From: Pseudomonas sp. PDM16
GTDB taxonomy: Bacteria > Pseudomonadota > Gammaproteobacteria > Pseudomonadales > Pseudomonadaceae
Length of the DNA: 64,000 bases
Direction of reading: 5' to 3'
Assembly (NCBI RefSeq): GCF_014851865.1
Contig: NZ_JACVAM010000001.1
Span: forward strand, 682,001-746,000
A model generated the notes under the pieces. The model saw only the letters and a program-made list of their open reading frames with translations. It was not told the origin of the DNA and did not search any database. Within the stretch, counting starts at the first letter, position 1. The number at the start of each line of letters is the position of its first letter. Below, piece after piece: positions 48,522-62,129 of the stretch. The translations under genes and the position numbers were made by a program.

Positions 48522-49129
48522 GGCGGGGCATCCAGTTCGGCCAGCAGCGTACGCATGGCATCGAGGGTCAGAATAAAGTCCGGTTGCAGCAAGGCCAGCG
48601 CGGCCTCCGGCATGGTCGGTACCAGGGCGTCGGAGGGTGCCTGAACCAGGGTCAGACCGCCAGCACCTTGGATCGCCAGCAGGCCGGCGGCACCGTCTTC
48701 GTTGGCACCTGTGAGCAGGGCGCCTGCCAGCCGCTCGCCATAGGCGTCGGCAGCGGACTCGAAGAGGATATCGATCGACGGCCGCGAGAAGTGCCGCGGC
48801 TCCTCGCGGCTGAGTGAGAAGCTGCGGTCGTTTTCGATCGACAGGTGGTAACCGGCCGGCGCCACGTAAACGACGCCTGCGCGCAGGCGCTCCTTGTCCT
48901 CGGCTTCCTTGGCCGGCAGCGCCAGCCGCCGGGCAAGCAGGTCGGCCAGCAACGAGTCGTTGCGGTCCGGTACGTGCAGCAGACAGACCACCGGCAGGCG
49001 ATAGTCCGGCTGCAGCTCGCTGAGCAGTTGCAGCAGCGCCTCCACGCCGCCGGCCGAGGCGCCGATCACCAGCGCCTCCAACGGGGCACGCGAGTGACCG
49101 CGCAGGACGATCCGCTGCTCGCCACTCAT
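48515..49129 (-). CDS. CheB-type methylesterase domain protein without receiver
   Basis: A 204-aa protein made only of the CheB catalytic domain: Ser25 in IGASAGGVEAL, His52 in LLHVPDR and Asp145 in GANEDGAAG form the catalytic triad. It would remove methyl groups from glutamyl residues or deamidate glutamines. Lack of a receiver means its control must come from partners. Start overlaps the CheR stop (ATGA). Confidence 0.9.
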   Translation of the reverse strand: MSGEQRIVLRGHSRAPLEALVIGASAGGVEALLQLLSELQPDYRLPVVCLLHVPDRNDSLLADLLARRLALPAKEAEDKERLRAGVVYVAPAGYHLSIENDRSFSLSREEPRHFSRPSIDILFESAADAYGERLAGALLTGANEDGAAGLLAIQGAGGLTLVQAPSDALVPTMPEAALALLQPDFILTLDAMRTLLAELDAPPC

Positions 49130-49934
49130 CGCTTGCGGAAGATCCGTTCGGGCCGCACCAGCGCCTCGAACTGCTGGGCGTAGCCAGAGAAGTCGAGGCT
49201 CTCCTTGCTGCCCAGGCCGAGGAAGCCGCGGTGGCAGAGCGACTCGTGGAACAACCCCAGGGCGCGGTCCTGCAGGTCGCGGTTGAAGTAGATCAGCACG
49301 TTGCGGCAGGACACCAGGTGGGTCTCGGCGAACACGCTGTCGGTGGCAAGGCTGTGGTCGGCGAAGGTCACGTTGGTCCGCAGCGACTTGTCGAACAGCA
49401 CGCGGTCATAAGCCGCCGAGTAGTAGTCGGAAAACGCGCGGGTGCCGCCGGACTGCTGGTAGTTCTCGGTGTAGGTACGCAGGTTGTCGAGGGCGAAGAT
49501 GCCTTGCTCGGCTTTCTCCAGGGAGTGCGGGTTGATGTCGGTGGCGTAGATCATGGTGCGCTCCAGCAGCCCTTCCTCGCGCAACAGGATGGCCAGCGAG
49601 TAGACCTCCTCGCCGGTGCTGCAGCCAGCCACCCAGACCTTCAGCGACGGGTAGGTATGCAGCAGCGGCACCACTTGCTGGCGCAGCGCCAGGAAGTAGC
49701 TCGGGTCGCGGAACATCTCGCTGACCGGGATGGTGAGGTACTGCAGCAGCTGCATGAACGCCTGCGGGTCGTGCAGGATGCGCTCCTGCAGCGCCGAGAT
49801 GGTCGTGCAGCCCAGCTGGCTCTGCGCCTGGCGCACCCGGCGCTTCAGCGAGGCCCCCGAATAGTCGCGGAAGTCGTAGCTGTAGCGCAGGTAGATCGCC
49901 TCGATCAGCAGGCGCAGTTCGATCTCGTCGGGCA

Positions 49935-49935
<1 letters not shown>
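49126..49935 (-). CDS. CheR-type protein glutamate methyltransferase
   Basis: A 269-aa SAM-dependent methyltransferase. The N-terminal helical domain (YDFRDYSGASLKRRVR) is followed by the SAM-binding motif VWVAGCSTGEEVYSLA and FRDPSYF. ATG 49935 overlaps the hybrid kinase stop by one base; the open frame extends further upstream inside that kinase. No classical chemoreceptor gene is nearby, so the methylation target is probably a signalling partner encoded elsewhere or the kinase itself. Confidence 0.9.
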
Positions 49936-53429
<3,494 letters not shown>

Positions 53430-53548
53430 TCAGTGTTGGTCTCGCTGCTTCTTATCCGGGCGCGTGTGGCACACTGACCGCGTGCATTCCCCGAAGTTTG
53501 CCAAACATTTGCGCACTCTGCCCGCCGTATGCCACCACGAGAGACCCG

Positions 53549-53938
53549 ATGACAGGAACCACCGCCCCCAAGACCGTCCTGCTGGTCGAAGACGATGACG
53601 TCGTCCGCCAACTCACCGTGGAAGTGCTCGAAGAGTTCGGTTACCAGGTTCACGCCATGGGCGATGGCCCCAGTGCGCTGGACGCATTGCGTGACGGCAC
53701 AGTGTTCGACCTGCTGATGAGCGATATCGGTCTGCCCGGCATGGATGGCCGCGAACTGGTCGAGGCTGCGCGCCAGTTGCGGCCGACGCTGCCAGTATTG
53801 TTCGCCAGTGGTTACAACGAGCGCGAGCTGCTTGAAGAAGTGCGCGCCCGCGACACCGAGGCACCCACCGACAGCATCGTCAAACCTTACGATCTGAACC
53901 TGCTGGCGACCCGCCTGAACGAACTGGCAGGCGGCTAG
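53549..53938 (+). CDS. Single-domain response regulator
   Basis: A 129-aa CheY-like receiver (VLLVEDDDVVRQL; phospho-acceptor Asp59 in LLMSDIGLPG; Lys in IVKPYD) with no output domain. ATG 53549 is used; the open frame continues upstream into the intergenic region without homology. It is divergent from the large hybrid kinase, with about 120 bp between them, so it may be a phosphotransfer partner of that kinase. Confidence 0.87.
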   Translation: MTGTTAPKTVLLVEDDDVVRQLTVEVLEEFGYQVHAMGDGPSALDALRDGTVFDLLMSDIGLPGMDGRELVEAARQLRPTLPVLFASGYNERELLEEVRARDTEAPTDSIVKPYDLNLLATRLNELAGG

Positions 53939-54008
53939 CCCGCGGCCTGGCGAGTTAGCGAAGCGACATCTAGGCTGCACGCATCCCCTCGGAACAGGAG
54001 TATCCGAA

Positions 54009-54665
54009 ATGCGTCGAGCCAACTCGCTTTTCCTCGGTCTCATCGGCGTTTTGCTGCTGGCTGGCTGCGCCAGCCAGACCACTCAACCCTCCCAGTACTC
54101 GGGCTTCCTGGCCGATTACTCGCAGCTGCAGCCGACCACCTCCGCCAGCGGCGCCCCAGTGATGCGCTGGGTCTCGCCGGACTTCAAGGACAGCAACTAC
54201 CGGTCCATCTACGTCGAAAAACCAGTGTTCTACCCGGCGCCCAAGCCCAGCGACCAGGTCAGCCAGGGTACCCTCGACCAGATCGCGGACTATCTGCAGC
54301 AAGCCATCGAGCGTGAGGTTTCCCAGCGTATGCCAGTGGTCAATGCTCCCAATCGGGACAGCCTGGTCCTGCGCAGCGCCATAACCGGAGTCGATGTGTC
54401 GGCTGAGGGCCTGCACGCCTACGAGGTTATCCCTATCGCTCTGGTGCTGGCTGCAGCCAATACCGCCGCCGGCACGCGTGATCGGGACACGGCGATCTAC
54501 GTGGAGCTGGAAGCGGTCGATGGGGGGAATAGCAAGCCGATGGTTCGGGTGGTGCGCAAGGGCCATGGGCTGCAGCTGGAGAACAGCAGCACACATCTGA
54601 CCCTGAACGACCTAAAGCCGGCGCTGGACATCTGGGCCAAGGATGCCCGCGGCTTCAAGCCCTGA
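54009..54665 (+). CDS. DUF3313 family lipoprotein
   Basis: A 218-aa protein with a lipoprotein signal peptide and lipobox LLAGC (Cys about 20). The mature part (QYSGFLADYSQLQP, then SAITGVDVSAEGLHAYEVIPIALVL) is typical of DUF3313. It is expected at the outer membrane, function unknown. AGGAG lies 8 nt before the ATG. The gene is monocistronic as far as can be seen. Confidence 0.85.
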   Translation: MRRANSLFLGLIGVLLLAGCASQTTQPSQYSGFLADYSQLQPTTSASGAPVMRWVSPDFKDSNYRSIYVEKPVFYPAPKPSDQVSQGTLDQIADYLQQAIEREVSQRMPVVNAPNRDSLVLRSAITGVDVSAEGLHAYEVIPIALVLAAANTAAGTRDRDTAIYVELEAVDGGNSKPMVRVVRKGHGLQLENSSTHLTLNDLKPALDIWAKDARGFKP

Positions 54666-54740
54666 GTCGACGCTCCATGGCTGGCCGAGGCATCTGCCGG
54701 AACCGAGGGCTGGTGCCTCTGGTCGGATGCGCCGGCGTGC

Positions 54741-55514
54741 TCAGGGTAGTGTGAGCACCTGGAGCATCGCGGCGCTCTCGGCATCCGGTTCGCCGTCATA
54801 GCGCGCCGGCCGGTACTTCATCTGGAAGGCGACCAGCACGTTGCGGGTCGCCTGGTCGAGTACCCCGGTGCGGGGCACGGGGTAACCCAGTTTGTGCAGC
54901 TGTTCCTGATACCAGATGACTTCGGCAGGCCTGGCCGTGAAGCGAGCTTGCTCGCGCGTGACGGCGGCTGGGTCCGGCCAGCGGATGAGACCCGCGTCCG
55001 CCAGGCGTTTCCAGGGGAATAGCGGGCCCGGGTCGACCTTGCGCTGCGGTGCTATGTCGTTGTGGCCGATGATGCTGTCGATCGGCAGGTCGTGACGCTT
55101 GACCAGATCCTTGAGCAGTACGATCAACGCCTGTATCTGGGCTTCACCATAGGGCTGCCAGTAACGTCCCGCAGGGCCTTCGTAATAGCCCTGATTGACC
55201 AGCTCGATGCCTATGGTACTGGCGTTCAGCCAGGTCCGGCCCTGCCACTCACTATCGCCGGCATGCCAAGCGCGGCGGTCTTCGTCCACCAGCCGATAGA
55301 CTTTCGCCGACCCATCGTCGATCAGGTAATGAGCGCTGACCTCCCCTTGTGTCAGCAGCGCCAGTGAACGCAGCAGGTCGGTGGAGGTGTAGTGCAGGAC
55401 GATGTACTGCACCCTGCTGCTTTGGCCTTGCGAGCGCATGCTGTCGTCGATCTGCGGGCCGCTGGCGCAGCCGGCCAGGAGCAGAACGGTGAGGGCGAAG
55501 GCAGCGAGTCTCAT
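54741..55514 (-). CDS. ampDh2: N-acetylmuramoyl-L-alanine amidase, AmpDh2-like lipoprotein
   Basis: A 257-aa protein from ATG 55514: signal peptide with lipobox LLLAGC, an amidase_2/PGRP domain with zinc ligands in VLHYTST and GHNDIAPQRKVDPG, and a C-terminal peptidoglycan-binding domain (LHKLGYPVPRTGVLDQATRNVLVAFQ). AmpDh2 cleaves the muramyl-peptide bond in the periplasm and influences cell-wall recycling and AmpC induction. In P. aeruginosa it adjoins algB-kinB, which is only 8 kb away here. The frame stays open upstream to 55682 but the lipobox fixes the start. Confidence 0.88.
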   Translation of the reverse strand: MRLAAFALTVLLLAGCASGPQIDDSMRSQGQSSRVQYIVLHYTSTDLLRSLALLTQGEVSAHYLIDDGSAKVYRLVDEDRRAWHAGDSEWQGRTWLNASTIGIELVNQGYYEGPAGRYWQPYGEAQIQALIVLLKDLVKRHDLPIDSIIGHNDIAPQRKVDPGPLFPWKRLADAGLIRWPDPAAVTREQARFTARPAEVIWYQEQLHKLGYPVPRTGVLDQATRNVLVAFQMKYRPARYDGEPDAESAAMLQVLTLP

Positions 55515-55552
55515 CGGTAGTGGATCGGTCGTCGGTTCGGAGCAGCAGTGTA

Positions 55553-56146
55553 TCAGGGGGTGATGTGCAGGATGCTCTGCAGATTGTCGAGCAACATGTC
55601 GACGCTGAGCATGATCAGTAGCATGCCGGTCAGGCGCTCCACTGCGGTGAGGCCGCGTGGTCCGAGGAATTTCTGCAGCCAAGTGGCTTGCAGCAGAATG
55701 CTGGCGGTGGCGAGCCAGGCAAGACCCACCGCCAGGTACAGCTCCCAGATAGGCCCTTCATAGGTGCCGCGAAGGGTCATCAGGATCGCCAGGGCTGATG
55801 GACCGGCCACCGCCGGCGTGGCCAGTGGAACCAGCAGTGGCTCGCCATCCGGCAGATCGCCCAGTACACCCTCTGGCCTTGGGAAGATCAGGCGCATGGC
55901 GATGACGAACAGAATGATTCCGCCGGCGATGGCGGTCGCTTCGCGGGATAGGCCCAGGCCGCTGAGGATCTTTTCGCCGAAGGTCAGGAAAACCATCAGC
56001 AGAACCAGCGCGAGCAGCAGCTCCCGCAAGGCGACGCGCATGCGCCGCTCTGGGGCCACATTTTTCAATGCGGCAAGGTAAATGGCGATGTTGCCGAATG
56101 GGTCGGTGACCAGAAAAACCAGTACGGCAATGCCGAATAAATCCAT
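55553..56146 (-). CDS. MarC family inner-membrane protein
   Basis: A 197-aa protein with six membrane spans. The family hallmark near the N terminus is FLVTDPFGNIAIYL, and PLATPAVAGPSALAILM lies in the middle. It belongs to the MarC/YhgN group, once linked to multiple antibiotic resistance but without confirmed transport substrate. It lies about 125 bp downstream of the GntR gene on the same strand and before ampDh2. Confidence 0.88.
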   Translation of the reverse strand: MDLFGIAVLVFLVTDPFGNIAIYLAALKNVAPERRMRVALRELLLALVLLMVFLTFGEKILSGLGLSREATAIAGGIILFVIAMRLIFPRPEGVLGDLPDGEPLLVPLATPAVAGPSALAILMTLRGTYEGPIWELYLAVGLAWLATASILLQATWLQKFLGPRGLTAVERLTGMLLIMLSVDMLLDNLQSILHITP

Positions 56147-56271
56147 GAGCGGTTCTCGGATGAGAGGGCAGGAGTCGGCCCGGCGACGGTCGGCCGGGCG
56201 GCTTGAGGCTCAGTTTACCGCTTGCAGGGGCGCACAGGGCTTCCGCGGGCCGAGAAAGCCTGTGGACATCA

Positions 56272-56943
56272 TCAGACCCTGTTGGGCAGATGTTCGTAGA
56301 GCGTCTGGCACACGCCGTTGATGTGCTCTTCGATCAACCGGGCGGCGGTATCGGCATCGCCAGCTCGGCAGGCGTCGATGATGTCGCGGTGCTCGTGGTC
56401 GGCGCGGTCCTTGCCTTCGGACAGGCTCATCTGCATGCGCAGGTAGCGTTCCAGCTTGTCGTGGATCGAGCGGATCAGGTTGACCAGGAACGGGCGCTGC
56501 GCCGGTTCGTAGAGACAGGCGTGCAACTGCCAGTTGAGTTCGGCCCAGCGACCGACGTCCTCCTCGCCGAGGAAGGCCTCGCAGATGCGCTCGGCGGCGG
56601 CGAAGGTGTCTTCGGTCATGTTCGGTACCGCCAGGCGGATGGCGCGCATTTCCAGCAGCACGCGCACCTCGAACATCTGCGCCATCTCCGGCTCGGAGAT
56701 GCGCGTGACCACCGCGCCCTTGTTGCGCTGGAACAGCACCAGGCCTTCGGCTTCCAGGCGCTTGAGCGCCTCGCGCACGGGAATCTTGCTGACGTTGAAC
56801 AGCTGGGCGATGTCGTCCTGGCGGATCGGCTCGTCCTCGGCGAAATGCCCGGAGATGATCGCGTCGCGCAGGTGCTTGGCGATGACCTCGGATGCGGCAG
56901 GCGCTATTCCCAGGTTGGGGGCATTGAAGCGAGGTAGAGGCAC
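56272..56943 (-). CDS. GntR-family transcriptional regulator (FadR/FCD subfamily)
   Basis: A 223-aa protein: winged helix-turn-helix (about 15-80; RQDDIAQLFNVSKIPVREALKRLEAEG) and a C-terminal all-helical FCD ligand domain (about 90-215) with metal-site-type residues (FEVRVLLEMRAIRL, NWQLHACLY, DHEHRDII). GTG start at 56943. A 14-bp GTATAC-type palindrome lies 33-46 bp upstream of its own start and two near-identical sites precede hydroxyproline genes. This suggests that it represses itself and those genes. The ligand is unknown; a hydroxyproline pathway intermediate would fit. Confidence 0.88.
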   Translation of the reverse strand: MPLPRFNAPNLGIAPAASEVIAKHLRDAIISGHFAEDEPIRQDDIAQLFNVSKIPVREALKRLEAEGLVLFQRNKGAVVTRISEPEMAQMFEVRVLLEMRAIRLAVPNMTEDTFAAAERICEAFLGEEDVGRWAELNWQLHACLYEPAQRPFLVNLIRSIHDKLERYLRMQMSLSEGKDRADHEHRDIIDACRAGDADTAARLIEEHINGVCQTLYEHLPNRV

Positions 56944-56975
56944 GGCAGGTCACCGATTCGGCGGGCTGATGCGAA

Positions 56976-56989
56976 TATCATATACGAAA
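56976..56989. promoter_or_regulatory. GntR-type operator upstream of the GntR gene
   Basis: TATCATATACGAAA matches the lhpC palindrome TTTCGTATACGAAA at 12 of 14 positions. It lies 33-46 bp before the GntR start, in the 62-bp gap after pycR. Confidence 0.6.
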
Positions 56990-57005
56990 TCCTCGGAATA
57001 CCAGC

Positions 57006-57947
57006 TCAACCTGCTCGGCTGAAGCGCTGTTCCAGCGCCGCGATCTGCGCGCGCTCGTTGCGGATGAAGTCGCGGAAGGCTTGAGCCACGGGTGACAGAC
57101 GCTTGCCGCGGGCATGCACCACGCACCAGCTGCGCTGCAGCGGAAGCTCTTCCACTGGCAACTCGCGCAGCAAACCCTGGGCCAGTTCCAGGCGCACGGA
57201 ATGACGAGGCAACAGCGCAACGCCAAGCCCGGCAATGGTTGCTTCGACCTGCGACTCGGTGGAGCCCACCTCGATGGTCTGGGCGAAGTGAGCGCGCTTC
57301 TGGTGGCAATACTCTTCGCAGGCGCGGCGGGTGCCGGAGCCAGTCTCGCGGATCAGCAACGGAAATGGCGTCAGATCGCCCAGGCGCAGTTTTTCCAGTG
57401 AGCACAGTGGGTGCTGCGGTGGTGCGACGGCGACGATCGGGTTGTTGATGAAGGGGAAGAAGTCCAGCGCCTGGTCTCCGGGTGGCTGGGACATGATCAG
57501 CAGGTCGTCGCGGCTCGCCGACAAGCGTCTAACTGCCTGGCCATGGTTGACCACCACCAACTGCAGGCCGACTTCCGGGTGCTGTTCGCGGAACGCGGCG
57601 AACAGGTGTGGTACCAGGTACTTGGCGCTGGACTCCACCGCCAGAGTCAGCTGGCCCTGCAGCGAGCCCTGCAGGTCGGAAAGCTGCATGTCCAGCGCTT
57701 CCAGGCGCCCAAATACATCCTCGCTGGCGCGCAGCAGTGCTTCGGCGGCGGGAGTCAGATAGAGCTTCTTGGCCACATAGTCGAAGAGCGGCTGGCCGAC
57801 CAGCTCCTCGAGTTGGCGAATCTGCAGGCTTACCGCGGGCTGGGTCAGCGACATTTCCTCGGCCGCGCGGCTGTAGGAGCGGCTTTCGCACACCGCACGG
57901 AAAACCCGCAGTTGGCGAAAGGTCATTCTCATCAATGACTTGCGCAT
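57006..57947 (-). CDS. pycR: LysR-family regulator of pyruvate carboxylase (PycR)
   Basis: A 313-aa LysR protein: N-terminal winged helix (FRQLRVFRAVCESRSYSRAAEEMSL split as RQLRVFRAVCE and SYSRAAEEM; TQPAVSLQIRQLE) and a periplasmic-binding-like effector domain (about 95-300). It is divergent from pycA across 187 bp, the arrangement of PycR in P. aeruginosa. ATG 57947 is taken; ATGs at 57932 and 57926 would also give good LysR starts. Confidence 0.86.
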   Translation of the reverse strand: MRKSLMRMTFRQLRVFRAVCESRSYSRAAEEMSLTQPAVSLQIRQLEELVGQPLFDYVAKKLYLTPAAEALLRASEDVFGRLEALDMQLSDLQGSLQGQLTLAVESSAKYLVPHLFAAFREQHPEVGLQLVVVNHGQAVRRLSASRDDLLIMSQPPGDQALDFFPFINNPIVAVAPPQHPLCSLEKLRLGDLTPFPLLIRETGSGTRRACEEYCHQKRAHFAQTIEVGSTESQVEATIAGLGVALLPRHSVRLELAQGLLRELPVEELPLQRSWCVVHARGKRLSPVAQAFRDFIRNERAQIAALEQRFSRAG

Positions 57948-58058
57948 TCATCTAGGCACTCAGAGGCTCTGGTGGAGATAAATATAAGTCTTTACTAATG
58001 GTCACCCCAACAATTATTGATTTTGGTTAATTCATCGGCGGCGCTAGCTTAGAAGCAA

Positions 58059-58105
58059 GACCGCCGCGGGCTGTGCGGTCATCCGTCGACCGCTCTCTGG
58101 CGGTC
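58059..58105 (+). repeat. Two tandem hairpins with the same stem in the pycA leader
   Basis: GACCGC-N10-GCGGTC (58059-58080) and GACCGC-N6-GCGGTC (58088-58105) use identical 6-bp arms, so the arms can also pair crosswise. The second hairpin is followed by CTTTG. They end about 30 nt before the pycA GTG. This could be a leader RNA switch or a dimeric protein site. Confidence 0.5.
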
Positions 58106-58134
58106 CTTTGCTCACGTGATCGAGGACCAGGCTC

Positions 58135-59550
<1,416 letters not shown>

Positions 59551-59560
59551 GGAACGAACA

Positions 59561-61369
59561 ATGAGCAAGAAGATCACGGTTACCGACACCATCCTGCGTG
59601 ATGCCCATCAGTCGCTGATCGCCACCCGCATGCGCACCGCAGACATGCTGCCGATCTGCGACAAGCTGGACAAGGTCGGCTACTGGTCGCTGGAAGTCTG
59701 GGGCGGCGCCACCTTCGACGCCTGCGTGCGCTTCCTCAAGGAAGATCCGTGGGAGCGCCTGCGCCAGTTTAAGGCCGCGCTGCCCAACACCCGCCTGCAG
59801 ATGCTCCTGCGTGGGCAGAACCTGCTCGGCTACCGCCACTACAGCGACGACGTGGTGCGTGCCTTCGTGGCCAAGGCGGCGGTCAACGGTATCGATGTGT
59901 TCCGCATCTTCGACGCGATGAACGACGTGCGTAACCTGCGCGTGTCCATCGAGGCGGTGAAGGCTGCCGGCAAGCACGCTCAGGGCACCCTGAGCTACAC
60001 CACCAGCCCGGTACACACGGTCGAGGCCTACGTCACCCAGGCCAAGGCCATGCAGGCCATGGGTATCGACTCCATCGCCATCAAGGACATGGCCGGCCTG
60101 CTCACCCCCTATGCCACCGCCGAGCTGGTCAAGGCGCTGAAGGCCGAAGTCGACCTGCCGGTGTTCATCCACAGCCATGACACCGCCGGCATGGGCTCGA
60201 TGTGCCAGCTCAAGGCTATCGAGGCCGGCGCCGACCACATCGATACCGCCATCTCCAGTTTCGCCTGGGGCACCAGCCACCCGGGCACCGAGTCGATGGT
60301 CGCGGCCCTGCGCGGCAGCGAGTTCGATACTGGCCTGGACCTGGCGCTGATCCAGGAGATCGGCATGTACTTCCACGCCGTGCGCAAGAAGTACCACCAG
60401 TTCGAGAGCGAATTCACTGCCGTCGACACCCGCGTGCAGGTCAACCAGGTGCCGGGCGGCATGATGTCCAACCTGGCCAACCAGTTGAAGGAGCAGGGCG
60501 CGCTCAACCGCATCAACGAGGTTTTCGCCGAGATTCCGCGCGTGCGTGAAGACCTTGGTTTCCCGCCCCTGGTGACGCCGACCTCGCAGATCGTCGGCAC
60601 CCAGGCGGTGTTCAACGTGCTGGCCGGCGAGCGCTACAAGACCATCACCAACGAGGTGAAGCTGTACCTGCAGGGCCGCTATGGCAAAGCGCCGGGCAAG
60701 GTCAACGAGGCGCTGCGCAAGCAGGCCATCGGTAGCGAGGAAGTGATCGACGTGCGCCCGGCCGACCTGCTCAAGCCGGAGATGGCCAAGCTGCGCGAGG
60801 ACATCGGCAGCCTGGCCAAGTCCGAAGAGGACGTGCTGACCTTCGCCATGTTCCCTGACATCGGCCGCAAGTTCCTCGAGGAGCGCGCCGCCGGCACCCT
60901 GACTCCGGAAGTGCTGCTGCCGATTCCCGAGGCTGGCGGCGTGGCCCCGGCTGGTGCTGGCGGCGTACCGACCGAATTCGTGGTCGACGTGCATGGCGAG
61001 AGCTACCGCGTGGACATCACCGGCGTGGGTGTGAAGGGCGACGGCAAGCGCCACTTCTACCTGTCCATCGACGGCATGCCGGAAGAGGTGGTGTTCGAGC
61101 CGCTCAACGACTTCGTCGCCGGCGGGGCAGGTGGCAAGCGCAAGAGCGCCAGCGCGCCGGGCGATGTCAGCACCACCATGCCGGGCAACATCGTCGATGT
61201 GCTGGTCAAGGAGGGCGACACGGTCAAGGCCGGCCAGGCGGTGCTGATCACCGAGGCGATGAAGATGGAAACCGAAGTGCAGGCGCCGATCGCCGGGACC
61301 GTCAAGGCCATCCACGTGGCCAAGGGGGACCGGGTCAACCCGGGCGAAGTGCTGGTGGAAATCGCCTGA
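59561..61369 (+). CDS. pycB: Pyruvate carboxylase subunit B (carboxyltransferase and biotin carrier)
   Basis: A 602-aa protein related to oxaloacetate decarboxylase alpha. Carboxyltransferase domain about 1-300 (TDTILRDAHQSL, metal-site residues in FIHSHDTAGMG), conserved carboxylase domain about 320-460, an Ala/Gly linker, and a biotinyl domain with the lysine in EAMKMETEV near residue 567. GAGG lies 8 nt before ATG 59561. It starts 10 bp after pycA. The absence of OadB/OadG neighbours argues for carboxylase, not decarboxylase, function. Confidence 0.92.
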   Translation: MSKKITVTDTILRDAHQSLIATRMRTADMLPICDKLDKVGYWSLEVWGGATFDACVRFLKEDPWERLRQFKAALPNTRLQMLLRGQNLLGYRHYSDDVVRAFVAKAAVNGIDVFRIFDAMNDVRNLRVSIEAVKAAGKHAQGTLSYTTSPVHTVEAYVTQAKAMQAMGIDSIAIKDMAGLLTPYATAELVKALKAEVDLPVFIHSHDTAGMGSMCQLKAIEAGADHIDTAISSFAWGTSHPGTESMVAALRGSEFDTGLDLALIQEIGMYFHAVRKKYHQFESEFTAVDTRVQVNQVPGGMMSNLANQLKEQGALNRINEVFAEIPRVREDLGFPPLVTPTSQIVGTQAVFNVLAGERYKTITNEVKLYLQGRYGKAPGKVNEALRKQAIGSEEVIDVRPADLLKPEMAKLREDIGSLAKSEEDVLTFAMFPDIGRKFLEERAAGTLTPEVLLPIPEAGGVAPAGAGGVPTEFVVDVHGESYRVDITGVGVKGDGKRHFYLSIDGMPEEVVFEPLNDFVAGGAGGKRKSASAPGDVSTTMPGNIVDVLVKEGDTVKAGQAVLITEAMKMETEVQAPIAGTVKAIHVAKGDRVNPGEVLVEIA

Positions 61370-61393
61370 CCGCGTAACGAGTAAGTCCCATTG

Positions 61394-61419
61394 GGGGGAG
61401 CGCAAGCTCCCCCTTTTTT
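61394..61419 (+). terminator. Rho-independent terminator of pycAB
   Basis: An 8-bp stem (GGGGGAGC / GCTCCCCC) with loop GCAA followed by six T on the plus strand, about 25 bp after the pycB stop. Confidence 0.9.
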
Positions 61420-61498
61420 ATGGTGGATGCTCGGCGCTGCAGGCCGATGCGGCCCAGGCTGGCTTGGGGCTGGATCGTGGTGGTGGAATGGCGGGCAG

Positions 61499-61527
61499 AA
61501 AAAAGGGAAGCGTTCTGCTTCCCTTTT
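61499..61527 (-). terminator. Rho-independent terminator of the DUF1127 gene
   Basis: An 11-bp perfect stem (AAAAGGGAAGC / GCTTCCCTTTT) with a 5-nt loop. The A/T tracts on both sides allow function in either direction; it lies 19 bp beyond the DUF1127 stop. Confidence 0.85.
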
Positions 61528-61545
61528 GGACGGCGGTGCTACGAC

Positions 61546-61761
61546 TCAGCGCCAGAACGGCTTGCTGATCTCGACGGAGCGGTCGTAGGTGCTGATGCCG
61601 GCATCGGCCAGCAGGCGTTCGTCCAGGCGAGCCAGCTCGCGGCGGCTGCTGATACGACGCTGCCACAGCAGCAGGGTGCCCAGAACACGCAGGGGCATCA
61701 TGCCGCCGCTGGCCGGGTTTTCTTGTTGGAACATCAGGTCGGAACTGAGTGCGCGTTCCAT
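61546..61761 (-). CDS. DUF1127 domain small protein
   Basis: A 71-aa basic protein with the DUF1127 (YjiS-like) motif in its C-terminal half (LARLDERLLADAGIS), after a segment with RRISSRREL. Family members in other bacteria affect RNA turnover and phosphate or carbon metabolism. AAGGA lies 9 nt before the ATG. It is followed by its own terminator. A 12-bp palindrome lies about 65 bp upstream. Confidence 0.82.
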   Translation of the reverse strand: MERALSSDLMFQQENPASGGMMPLRVLGTLLLWQRRISSRRELARLDERLLADAGISTYDRSVEISKPFWR

Positions 61762-62129
61762 GGTGGTGCTTCCTTCCGCTGTCTAGCGGGGTTAGAGGGT
61801 GTCCTACTGGAAGCACATTTTCCTGACTGTACAGTCGATTTTGTAGGCACAGCTGGGATAAATTGCAGGGCTATTAGTTAGCCGGCTTTGTAACTGTTCT
61901 GTTTCTATGCGCACAACTGTACTGGTCATAAGTTAAAGCTCTCGTCTTGTTTTATATAGCCAGATTTTCAGCTGCAAACTTAGGAAGAAGCAGCAAATAG
62001 ATATCGATACAGTTTTTTCTGAAGCCGGAATTATCGCCAATCTGTTATTGCCCCATTCGCCCCGTAGTCGACGTCCTCCGGAGCGCTATGCTGGCGTAAA
62101 GTAGATGGCGGCCCAGCAAGGAAATCTCC
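61762..62129. promoter_or_regulatory. 368-bp gap between divergent DUF1127 and threonine aldolase genes
   Basis: No gene was found. The part from about 61850 to 62040 is clearly AT-rich. GACTGTACAGTC at 61825-61836 is a perfect 12-bp palindrome, a possible operator of the DUF1127 gene. No convincing terminator or structured RNA was seen. Confidence 0.5.

Noticed and set aside
59561..61369. Oxaloacetate decarboxylase alpha subunit as the identity of pycB
   Set aside because: No OadB or OadG membrane partners; the biotin carboxylase gene lies directly upstream and pycR is divergent, so pyruvate carboxylase fits better.
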